A stretch of DNA of 64,000 nucleotides, taken from the NCBI GenBank assembly GCA_032718865.1, contig JALUTQ010000001.1:1922001-1986000 (forward strand), read 5' to 3'. The DNA comes from Tilletia caries (lineage: Eukaryota > Basidiomycota > Exobasidiomycetes > Tilletiales > Tilletiaceae). Of the stretch, positions 54,578 to 64,000 are shown in pieces (the stretch's first letter is position 1; each line of letters starts with the position of its first letter). A program made the position numbers and the translations under genes. Below the pieces are notes generated by a model. That model was given only the letters and a program-made list of their open reading frames with translations, did no database searches and was not told the DNA's origin.

Positions 54578-57500
54578 ATGGCATTTCCAAGCGGCAGCAG
54601 TAACAGCAACGGGGCCAGCGGGAACGGCGGCGGCGGCGGTGGGAGCTTCCTTGGGACCAGCAATGCAGGCAGTAGCAGTCTGCTCAACCTCAGCGGTCTC
54701 CGAAGCCAGAGCATCTCCGGATCGGCGGAACAGGCCGAGGACTCCTCCTTCTCGCCGCGATCCAAGCTGGTCACAAGCTACCGCGCGCTCCTCTCCGGCG
54801 AGCAGCCGTGGATAACGTCGTCAGCGTCGTCGGCAGCATCTGGCAAACGGAGAGCCGCTCCGCGAGATACCTACCTCTCCGACTTGCTCACCGTGCCCCT
54901 TCCCAGCTCCGCCCAGCTCGCCCAGCTCTTCCACTCTCTCTTGCCGCCCGCTTCGTCCAACACGGCGTACGCGCTGATCGATGACGATCCGAACAGCGCG
55001 GGTGCTCGTATTCGGGATACCATCTCGGGACTCTGGGCTCATGCGGTAGCGCTATGGCTCGCCTCGCCCTTGCAGGACGACGACTCGTCGTCCATGGGCC
55101 GTCGCGCGGGACGCAGCGGCAGCGGGAGGGATGATGACAATATGGCCGCACTGAGCTCGCCTTTACGACTGAATGCGGTCCAGACGCTCCTGGCGCTGTC
55201 GTCTGTCATCCTTTCCCAGCGCTTTCCCAACCACACCCTCGATCTGATCAACGTCTTCGCAGGAAGTATCTCCGAGGCGGATGATCTGTTCATCCAGCTC
55301 GTCGTCGGAATCGATGATGTCTTATCCGAAGACTTTCCGCGCGTCGAGCATGACAGTCCTGAGCTCGATCTGGACGACTCGTCTCTGTCTGGCGCAAAGC
55401 GCGGAATGCGACCAGCGCAGCATCTGCATTTGCAACACATGACAGTCCAGCTCGTTCTCCTCTGGCTGTCTTACACCTCCCACACCTCTCTGGGCACCTA
55501 CTTCCTCCGCCGAGACCTCTTCCTCTCCCTCACCTCTTTCCTCGAACGAAGCCCTCTCACCTCCCGCTTCGGATTCGAGATCGGGCTTGCGATTGGTCTC
55601 CTGGCCGGTGTGGGCCAGCAGGGTGGGAGTCTGGGTATGAGCACGCACTCCAAGCGCGCCTCGCTCAGTATCGCACATGGCGCCGGTCCGAACCCTCTCA
55701 GCAGTTCACATCCGTACATCCGGCATTTGGCCCTCTGGTATGCCTCCGCCTCGTCCGGGGGCAGCAGATCCGCACGCTCTGGAAACTACGTGCCCCGTCC
55801 CGGGATCGACACCCTCATTCTCGTCGGAGCTGTTGCCTTCGAGAAGCAAGGATGGCGAGCATACACCGCTGTCCAGCCTGACGGCGAGGAATCGCTCCTG
55901 GAGGGAGAAGGAGGCGACAGTGTAACGTATATGGAAGCGGGTACGAATGCGATGAGAGCCATTGTTGGAGCTCCTATCAAAGGCGTGCAGGTGATTGGAG
56001 ATGAAGTCATGCAGCTCTCGGAAACGTTGGTTGGTAGTCTGCGGTGGATGGTAGGTGGTAGCGGTAGCACGGCCGCGGGTTCAAGTGGATCAGGAGGGGT
56101 ACGGAGCGCGAGCGAGTTTTCACATCTGTGAGTGTGCAACGCGCCTATTCTTCTCAATTGTAGGTCACCGCTGATCCATTCGTTGTCGCACACAGTCCCA
56201 CCGCGCCGGCCGCGTACCTCCTTCCGCTCTACCTATTTTCCCGATCAAATCCGCACTTCATACACTCCACCTTCTACACGTCTGAGCAGAGCTCCAGCGC
56301 TTCCCGTCGTCCCTCCAAACCAATCAACTCAACCTCACCAACAAATCCAGACGATGCCTCCCCAGCACCAATTCCACCACCTCAGCCAGACCTTCCCGTC
56401 TCTATCCTCTCTTTCGCATCCTATCTCCTCACGCACGCCTCGGTTGCGCCGCCTTCGTCTTCCGCAGCTGGGGCTGAGGCGTACTCGTACGGCAACGTCT
56501 CCTCTTCACGCACGAACTTGATCCCAAGATCACGGGCATACGCCCGTCTGATGCTCTGCTTACTCTGGATCTGGCTTTCCAGCGAAGTCGGTGAGAAAGC
56601 CTTACTGCGGGCTGAACCGGTCGGGACGTCCGGCCCTTCTGCTTCTGCCGAGGGAACTGACAAGGAAATGGCCGCGACGAGTTCTCGTGTAGGACGGGTG
56701 CGGAGATGCAAGCAGCGCGAGCATGTGGGCGGAGGTGGGACGGGCTCTGCAGCTTCGAGTTCGAGGGTGGCAAGGTCCTCTTCCAACGCGAGCGCGGGAT
56801 CGTCATTCCTGCCTTCATGGGCGACGTTTGGTCGTACCAAGGTCGAGGCGTCTGCAACTACGGATGCTGATGGAGGTGCGACTCTGGCCGGTCCCGGTGA
56901 TGGGCCGCGATTGATTGGATGCTTGCTGGATGTTTGTGGCGCTTATGTGCGCAACAACGTCAGTCTGCGCCTTGACGTCCGGTCTTTCTCGTGAGTACAA
57001 AGCCCATCCCGTCTCTAAACAGCTCATCATGTCTGAACGAACTCCCTTGTGACTTCCAAACATTCAGCCTGGCGTTGCGAATCATTCGGAGGTCGATGCT
57101 CCTGTTGTCAGCCGCTCGGATTGAGCTGAAGACCACGACTCTCGGTCCATCGGCGTTGGCTGCGCTGACCGACGCTCGCGATATGCCGCCGTACCAATTT
57201 ACAGCGGTAATTCTGCGCCCCCTCCTCTCCCTCGCTCGCTTCCTTGCGACGCGATCTGCGAACGAGCTCCGTCTCAGTGCAGCAGCCGTCTCCCTGCCTG
57301 GCTCCACCTCCGCCTCGAATTCTTCCGGCGCCAACGCGGGTCCCGTCTCCCTCTCCTCAAACGCAGCACTGGCGTCCCTGATTCGCCTGCTCCTTCTCAC
57401 ACTCTCGACGTACCTCGTCAATGCGGATCGTCTGCTCTCGTCTGCAGCTGAGGTGCATGAGGTGATATACGAGCTTGTACGAGAAGGTGATGCATTGCGC

Positions 57501-58163
57501 AAGCTGGCGGATGGTCTTGTGCGGGACGTGTTGGGACAGGGATTGGACAGTCTTCCGCTGCGACCTGGTCACAGGAATGCGAATGCTTCAACGCGGACGG
57601 GCGCCTCAACAGGCCCTGTTGGCAATGGCAACATATCCGCCTCCCTAGCCGCCGACGAAACAGTCCGCTCGGTGGGCTGGTCGCTGGCGCTCGAGCCCGT
57701 CCTGGACGCAGTAGACTCCAAGTTGGCCTCCTCGCGGACAGTCCTTCGCGACTCAGCAAGTGTGATGAAGCTCATCGCGGAGCTGGACCTGGAGGCGTTG
57801 CTGGGTGCTGCTTCTCTTGTGGGGGCGGGCTCGGGGTCCGGCTTAAACGCGACGATGGTCGGGCCTGGGCTGGTTCCACTGTCATCGCCGCCTGCTGCTG
57901 CTGTCGGCCCGGGTGCGGCGCCGGCGTCCTTCTCGACCTTCCGCGATGGGTTCTCGTCGTCGGCGAATGATTCCGCTGCAAGCTCGGGCGTTGGGGACGG
58001 ATCGACCACGGGATTGGAGACGACATTGGCACCGAGAGTCTCGGCGCTCTTGGATCGAGGCGAGCTGGATGAGGCCTGGTTTGAGGAGGTCGAGGAAGGC
58101 GCACTCGCGGAAGTCGCAAGGGTGGTTGCTGTCGATGTCGGGGAGATGCTGCCTATTCAATGA
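54578..58163 (+). CDS. Armadillo-like helical protein ARMH3 (C10orf76 / DUF1741 family)
   Basis: Three exons: 54578-56127, 56196-56990 and 57068-58163, 1146 residues, joined as FSHLPTAPAAYL and RSFSLALRI. The protein is built of amphipathic helices throughout, with family-like segments YRALLSGEQPW near the N-terminus, QLVLLWLSYTSHTSLGTYFLRRDLF, FGFEIGLAIGLLAGVG and, late, LRLLLLTLSTYLVNADRLL. In animals ARMH3 is recruited to the Golgi and works with phosphatidylinositol 4-kinase; fungal members are little studied. Gly/Ser-rich low-complexity inserts separate the helical blocks. The intron phases and continuous helical pattern support the model. Confidence 0.78.
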
Positions 58164-59289
58164 CCTTTCTGTCCAGGCATACATCCATTCCACTCAAGCG
58201 TCAGGTACCTCCGAGACGGGCGACCTTTCAAAAGGGGTCAAGTGAAGGAAATCAGGCAAGGTTCCTCCTGACTGCCACAATTCGTGTCCTGGAGGTCCTT
58301 CCCACATCGAACAACACAAGTGTGCACGACACTTGACGTCGGGGACCCGCCCGTATCGTGTCATCAAATCAAGGCCAAACAGACATCCGGAGCGCGGGAG
58401 CCCGTGACAACATCATTTGCCAGAGCGAGCGTCTCGAGAGTCTGTGGTGTCAGGCTGCAGGCAGACGTGCATTCACGAGCATTTTGGAGATGTGTGCCAT
58501 GGCATCAGTCCAGAAGATGGAAGTGGGACAAAGGCATGCAGGCCGCTGTGACCTCCTCGTCAGGGCCTTGTCCTTTACGAGGTACCGAGCGATTGCAGGG
58601 GAAGGCAAAACGATGAGATGCATCAAGCATCAAGTTAGGTGCGGTACGTAGCTTGGGGAAAAGAGGGTTGGTCCTCGAGCATTCTCATCCGCCCCGAAGC
58701 AAACCTGGACCGACCTGTCCACCACAACGCATTGTCTGCCATCCACCACAACTCGCCGCTGAAGCGCTGAAGGCACTGGAGTCTAAGATTAAGGATCTAC
58801 ATGCACTCATCCGCGCACCAAGCTCTCACCGAACCTCACAACGAGCTACCACATCTAACCTGGGATAGATCGTTCCTGACGCTCATGACCCACGCCAAGC
58901 TCTCCAAAGAACTTTCCAGCCTCGACTCATCAGCTCACCCTCTCTCTCCGTTCTGCTTCTGTTTTCACTTCTTCACAGCTTCTGTCACTCCCGCGTTTGA
59001 ACCGCCGCGATCGCTTTGTCCGTCGGGGACTAGCTTTAGAGAAAGGTACAGAGGGGTATGGGATCTGGACCTTGGGGATCTGAGTCGAGGATATCCTCAT
59101 GTACATAGCGCGGACAGCAGGCGGAAGCAAGCAAGCGCAGCATGTACGTGCAACTGACACGCCTTCTCTCTCGTCTTGACCTATCCTATTTGCAGATCGC
59201 ATAAAAGGGCGAACTGTTGTGGGATTCTTTCGCCTCTTCTGGCCATCTCTACTTCCATCCGCTTACTCCCCTCTGTCCCTGCCCACAAG

Positions 59290-60231
59290 ATGCGATTCTC
59301 CTCCCTCATTGTCCTTTTGCCCGCTCTTGCCAGTGCCTTTGCACTCGACTCGGCCACAAAAGCCAACGTCACCCCTGAGAAGTTCGTCAAGATCACCGGC
59401 AAACCTATCCCCGGCCACGACTCGCACAGAAGCCAACACCACCCCTGAGAAGTTCGTCAAGACCACCGGCAACCCTATCGCCGGGACCACCATGAGGTAC
59501 CGCCTCGACGATGCCCAACACAGGAACAGCAACACCATCGTCGAGACCGCGCTGAACTACAATACCAACGCGCCTGACCAGGCTTGTGTAGCTGCATTGA
59601 CCGCCGCGATTACTGAGACGTCCATCTACATCTACGCCAACAACCAGGTGCAGGCCTCGATGAACTACCGTCACGACAAGGTTGCATCCGAGCAAGACTA
59701 TGTCGGTCTATTCCAGTATCCAGCCAGCAGATTCAGGGACATCGGGGCCGATAGTGAGTTCCAGAGCATAAGCTGGCTTCCATCAACAGTAACTTCGTTC
59801 ACTCATGCTGCCTTCACTTCAATTTCATAGTGGATCCCGCTAAAGCCACCCAGATATTCCTGTACCAGATGGTCCGCATCAGGGGATGGCAGAAGTGAGT
59901 CCTCTGTATACCTGCTGCCTCCTCTTGTGGCCCAACTCATCCGATTTGTTGCATCGCCTATAGCATGGACCCCGGTGTGCTCGCACAGCAGGTTCAGCGC
60001 CGTGGAACGTGAGTTGGACGCTAGACATCTTCACGTTACACTCCGTATGGAGCAGCAATGGCTGACATCTTCTTCTTCAGTGCTGCGCGTTACCAGCAGT
60101 GGGTTTCTGCGGCTCGCAATCTTTGCCAGTTCGGCGAGGGAGATAATGGAGGAAACAGTGGAGGATATAATGGAGGCAACAATGGAGGATATAATGGAGG
60201 ATATAATGGAGGAAACAACTACAACTACTAG
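59290..60231 (+). pseudogene. Lysozyme-like protein, copy 3, frameshifted by an internal duplication
   Basis: Exons 59290-59753, 59831-59894, 59964-60008 and 60081-60231, collinear with copies 1 and 2, but the sum is one base too long. A signal peptide and TKANVTPEKFVKITGKPI are followed by a second, diverged copy of the same 54-bp unit (EANTTPEKFVKTTGNPIAG); the junction is out of frame, so the first frame stops at 59448. No splice pair repairs it. The domain downstream is open (AITETSIYI keeps the Glu; DYVGLFQYP lacks the QQR). The tail is Asn/Gly (GGYNGGNN) and stops at 60231; the old last exon (CQRDLRIQREKAL) survives as a relic at 60331. Translation from ATG 59491 would give the domain without a signal peptide. 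Confidence 0.75.
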
Positions 60232-60591
60232 AAGGCGTAATGGCGGTGGAGGATGCCACGACAACTGTAAGCCGTGACCCTCAAGATATACTTCGACTTA
60301 TCGAGCGCTGACCCCCCCTCCCCTTCTCAGACTGTCAACGCGACCTTCGCATCCAGCGCGAGAAAGCTTTGTATAGACGCTGCTCTCATGTTGCTGAGGC
60401 GCCTCTTCCTGCGCAGTCTACAGTTCCAACTGGATCTGCCACGCTGCGACCTTTTATCGGCCTCATCAACTCACTGGACTCTGGCTTCAATGAATTGCAC
60501 CCATTCTTGAGGTGCAGATATTTTCCCCTCCACTTGTGTTACCGTTTGTGTCTTCCCTCCCTTTCACAACCACTTCTCGAATCCATCATGA

Positions 60592-61016
60592 GGCGGTGTT
60601 CAGTTGCGGGCGCGCTCACCTTGAAAAATGAGCGCGCGCTCTGTTTTTTTTTTGGGCCGACACCCAAGCGCGCACATGTTCAGTTCCCGGTTTTCAGAGC
60701 CGGGGGCTCAAAAATTTCAGAGCGCGGCGTTGGGCCGACCTATTTCGGTCGGCCCACCTCTTCGAGCGCGCGCTCTGGCTCCCGTTCGATTACAGAAGCA
60801 TCACGTGACTTTTGTATTGATCACAAAATCAATACAAACCACAAAATGAGAAAGCAGAGGCCGAGCCGGAGAAAGCAGAGCGCACTTCCTGACGCAAGCG
60901 TTGTTCAGTTGCGGGCGCGCGCCTGAGAAGCAGATTTTCAGAGCGCGGCGCGAGGGGCCTCGCGCTCTGTGTCTTGAGCGCCATTTTGGAGCGCGCGCCC
61001 GCAACTGAACACCGCC
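60592..61016. mobile_element. 425-bp TIR element, superfamily unknown
   Basis: Perfect 24-bp inverted ends starting GGCGGTGTTCAGTTGCGGGC, with TGA repeated on both sides (60589-60591, 61017-61019). Block A has the matching empty site near 11330 (CCATCACGAG), showing that the element arrived after the block duplication. The interior is rich in GAGCGCGCGCTC words and holds a third copy of the end motif at 60903-60920. No coding frame, so non-autonomous. Confidence 0.85.
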
Positions 61017-61426
61017 TGATCACGGGCGCATCACGATCCAGAGCTGCTGCGGTGAGAACTGAGAATCCGGCCGTTTCAAGGAGTGAGTGAGGTGAAGGGC
61101 GTCGCCGCCAGGGAAAGACCGTGCATGGAGAGCCAGCCTTGATTCCTGTGCCGTGCACACCAGTGACCAGGCGGGGCATGCTGCGGAGCGGTGAGCGGGC
61201 CGCCGAGATGGAGGTGGGGGACGAGCTTTCCCCGGCCACCGCGTCACACAAAATGGCCTGGATTTGCGTCATTCTCCACTCTACTCCAGCTCCTCCGAAC
61301 CTTCCTCCTTAACTCCTTCCACCAGTCCACCTCCACTCACTCCAAATGGTGCGAAGGCCGTGCAATGATCCGTGCGCGCCTGCCCACCCAGCGTGTCACG
61401 ATGTCTTTGACTCTCCAAGGAACGGG

Positions 61427-61433
61427 TATAAAG
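61427..61433 (+). promoter_or_regulatory. TATA box of GST B
   Basis: TATAAAG followed by AAGCGGCTTGGTGGTGTATC, nearly identical to the GST A promoter. Confidence 0.6.
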
Positions 61434-61517
61434 AAGCGGCTTGGTGGTGTATCAAACTGACATCTCTGCACCAATTCTTGCCCCAGCTAATACAGGTACA
61501 AGTCAAAACAGCTCACC

Positions 61518-62710
61518 ATGTCTAGCCCTCAGTTTACCCTCTATTCGCACAAGGTGGGTCCTGTTCTTCGTTGATGGCGCAGAGGTTTATGTCTCTCGGA
61601 CTGAATTCTGACCTCTATGCATTCTTTTCTCCTCTCGCAGGGCCCTGGCCCGAACCCTCCCAAGGTTGCCCTCCTGCTCGAGGTGAGCTTGTTTTGCCTG
61701 AGATCGAAAAAGGGTCGAGCTGACCCATCAATTTGATGTCTCTAGTGGCTCAACCTGTCATACGAGATCGTGCCCCGCGTCTTCGGGGACGGCCCGAACG
61801 GAGTCAAGGCCCCTGACTTCCTCGCCCTCAACCCGAACGGCAGAGTGCCCGCCTTGGTCGACCACGGTAACAACGACTTCACGGTGTGGGAGAGCGGAGC
61901 CTGCTTGATCTACCTTGCTGACAAGTATGACCAGGAGGGACGCTTCTACGGTACGTACAAGGATCGAAGGCTTATTGTTATCGAGATGCTGACGTGCTAT
62001 CGTACCCGCCCCCTCTTCCAACGCCAACTTGCTGGACCGTCTTTGATCTCATAGGCAAGACCGCCGAGGAGCGAGCCCTGACGGCGCAGTGGCTCACATA
62101 CCAGCTCAGCGGTCTCGGCCCATCTCAAGGCCAGGTGAACTGGTTGATTCACTACGTGAGTACATCTGACGCTGAAATTAACTACAACCCGAAATGGGAC
62201 GGGTTCAAAGATGCTGATCGACATATTAACACCTCGTTCAACAGTTTGAGAGCGCGTCAGGCGTCAAGGCCCAGCCTGAGATGCTTAAGCGATTCCGTGA
62301 CGAGACCGATCGGCTCTACAAGATTCTCGATGGCCAGCTTGCCGTGAGTACCAGCTTCCGTTCGGCAGAAGACGTCTGACAGTCATAACGAAGAGTCTCG
62401 AGTTGACGACGTCTACTCTTCCATTCTGTACAACTCCTGTAGAGGCAAGCCAAGGCTGGCTCGCAGTACATCGTGCACGATCGTATCACGATTGCGGACT
62501 TCGCTTTCTACGGTTGGGGTGAGCATTGGCGGAAATATTCGCCTTACCTAATTTATATGTCACTAACTCACAAATATCACCTCTTCTCCTTCAGTACGTA
62601 TCATCCACATGGCCAAGTTCGAGTTGTCCGACTACCCCAACGTGCAGAAGTGGGCAGACAACCTCGCGAACGATGAGCGTACGAAGAAGGCGTACGCGAA
62701 GTTGGAGTAG
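61518..62710 (+). CDS. Ure2p/YfcG-like glutathione S-transferase, copy B (intact)
   Basis: Seven exons: 61518-61553, 61641-61682, 61746-61950, 62055-62155, 62245-62343, 62443-62518 and 62595-62710, 224 residues, the usual length of the family. The thioredoxin-like half shows [29 protein letters not shown] and [14 protein letters not shown]; the helical half [31 protein letters not shown] and [18 protein letters not shown]. The ES pair that holds the gamma-glutamyl part of glutathione is present; the N-terminal Asn of NPPK is the catalytic type expected in Ure2p/YfcG-like enzymes. It lacks the insertion of copy A and so defines the original exon 2. Follows lysozyme-like copy 3 and the TIR element, and precedes MCM7. 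Confidence 0.9.
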
Positions 62711-63181
62711 GACGGGTTCTTCCCTCTTTTCACCTAGTTCCAACGGGTCAGCCTCATCCGAATTCAAAGATATTATCTGCTCTTGATACAGATATCTGTA
62801 GGCTGAAGTTGCATAGCAGAGATGCCATGCCTTCAGACTACTACTTGCACTGATATTGCATCAGTAGTGTTTTCTGTTTTGATGAGATTTGCCCGCGAAA
62901 TTGGAGCGCGTGGTTCAGAAGAAAACGCGTCGCACCACGCCTTACGCGACGAGACGCGTTTGGGAGGGGAGTGTTTTGGTCAGTGCATTCATCCGATTTG
63001 TCGATTTGACGATCCACCACCTCCTCCTTGCCATCGACTTATACACGCTCAAGGCTCAGCACATTCTTGGCATTTTGCTAAGAGCAGTCAAGTAGATCCC
63101 TGCTAAACGCATTTGGATCGCTGAGCAGCCCCCCTCACCACACAAGGAACCTCACGACACCCGTCGGTACGATCTCCAACC
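62711..63181. other. Intergenic spacer, nothing recognised
   Basis: 3' flank of GST B then the MCM7 promoter; GACGCGTTT and AACGCGTCG at 62924 and 62952 contain ACGCGT, the MluI cell-cycle box sequence typical of fungal replication genes. Confidence 0.4.
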
Positions 63182-64000
63182 ATGGCAGCCCCCATCTTGC
63201 CAGTCATCAACATTCCCGTCGATTACGCGGAGGAGAAAGGTGAGATGAGACGATGTCGTTGGCTGTTATGCATATCTTCCGCGCTCCAGGCTGAACATGA
63301 CGACGCGTCTTTTTCCCTGCCATCTTTTGACGTTGTGCGCAGAAAAAATTACCGACTTCCTGCGTCACTTCAAAGGAGCCGTCCCAGCACTGCCCAAGCC
63401 AAGCTCAAGCACAGGGTCAAGCAACGCCATCAATGGAAACCGCAGCGCCGCTCACACTGACGACGATGATGAGGACGACCTCGACGCTGAGTTTGATCTT
63501 GAATTCGAAGATGACGGTATGGACGATGTCGTCCAGGGCGTGGACCGAATGGCCGCAGGTGTTCAGACTCGGGGCGCGGCGCGCAATAAGCTTAAGTACA
63601 TGGAGCAAATGGTAAGCGCGCCACACCACCGTTAAAACATCTCACATACAGCATGTAGACTGATGCTGTTGTCATCTGCCTTTGTCCCTTCCAGCAACGC
63701 ATCGCAAACAGAGAACAAGACCTCCTCGTTATCGACCTCAAAGACGTCTCTAAGCACCGCAACACCGTCAATAACGAGTCTTACGCACCTTTCGTCGCCG
63801 CCATAAGCGCCAATGCCCGCCGCTATGTTGACCTCTTTTACGAGTGCATCGACGCCGAGATGCCGGACCCGACCAGGGACATCAGTCACAAGGACGATGT
63901 ATTGGATGTTATTATGCATCAACGTCGAGAGCGGAATGCTCGAGCCGCTGCCGACGCTGGTGGTGGGGCGCAGGGTGATGGCGCTGAGGGAGCAGCAGGC
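63182..64000 (+). CDS. MCM7: DNA replication licensing factor MCM7, N-terminal part
   Basis: Exons 63182-63239, 63343-63611 and 63695 to the window end; the gene runs off the edge. It encodes INIPVDYAEEKEKITDFLRH, an acidic loop, NKLKYMEQMQRIANREQDLL, and DLKDVSKH, all landmarks of the MCM7 N-terminal domain; then RYVDLFYECIDAEMP leads into a Gly/Ala-rich insert at the edge. MCM7 is one of six subunits of the MCM2-7 helicase loaded at replication origins. The catalytic AAA+ part lies outside the window. Two ACGCGT boxes upstream fit cell-cycle control. Confidence 0.92.

Larger units (their letters stand above)
58480..62770. repeat. Segmental duplication block B (partner at 9400-13320)
   Basis: Holds lysozyme-like copy 3 and GST B, same order and strand as block A. 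The block is longer than A mainly because of the 425-bp element at 60592. Left similarity starts near GTCCAGAAG at 58510; right similarity fades after the GST 3' flank (TCCGAATTCAAAGAT at 62757 against TCCGGAATCCAAAGAT at 13297). Confidence 0.8.

Noticed and set aside
1..64000. tRNA, rRNA and CRISPR search by eye
   Set aside because: No complete cloverleaf with a GGTTCGA-type box B, no rRNA blocks and no regularly spaced repeats were found.

Overview
This is a 64 kb piece of a nuclear fungal genome, most likely a basidiomycete. Nearly every gene is broken by short introns of about 60-120 bp with GTRNGY...YAG borders. Coding DNA is GC-rich, and gene content is fungal and eukaryotic: EBP2, chitin deacetylase, a DHA1 transporter, a TFIIIA-like factor, a DHR2-type DEAH helicase, ARMH3 and MCM7. 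I cannot name the species. There is no operon structure; genes sit on both strands with short spacers and several recognisable TATA boxes.

Layout. Region 0.2-5.9 kb: a single-pass membrane protein, the nucleolar factor EBP2 and a secreted glycine-rich protein whose reading frame slips near its end. Region 8-15 kb: two tandem secreted proteins with a lysozyme-like domain of actinobacterial type plus a Gly-rich tail, a Ure2p-like glutathione S-transferase (GST A) carrying a 136-bp insertion, and a chitin deacetylase with a 6-bp microexon. Region 16-24 kb: an F-box/LRR protein, a small CYSTM protein and an MFS drug transporter. Region 25-45 kb: a repeat-rich accessory island with a non-autonomous CACTA-like element, tRNA-like dispersed repeats, tandem 340-bp monomers leading into a non-LTR-type retroelement broken by three +1 homopolymer shifts, a malate dehydrogenase pseudogene, and a multi-exon Crypton-type tyrosine recombinase cut by one in-frame stop. 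Region 45-58 kb: a small secreted cysteine-rich protein, an ankyrin protein, and the housekeeping genes TFIIIA-like, DHR2 and ARMH3. Region 58.5-62.8 kb: a second copy of the lysozyme-like/GST block, with a frameshifted lysozyme-like copy, a 425-bp TIR element and an intact GST B. The window ends inside MCM7.

The most notable points are: (1) a three-copy, intron-bearing, secreted family built on a bacterial-type lysozyme-like domain, of which one copy has lost the probable catalytic Glu; (2) the physical linkage of this family to GST genes and duplication of the pair about 49 kb apart in the same orientation; (3) a small transposon insertion in GST A that could be tolerated by splicing as a new intron; (4) a Crypton recombinase gene lying between short motifs that recur at the ends of a second repeat segment. 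Gene models were built by eye from splice signals and homology remembered from known families; no database search was possible.
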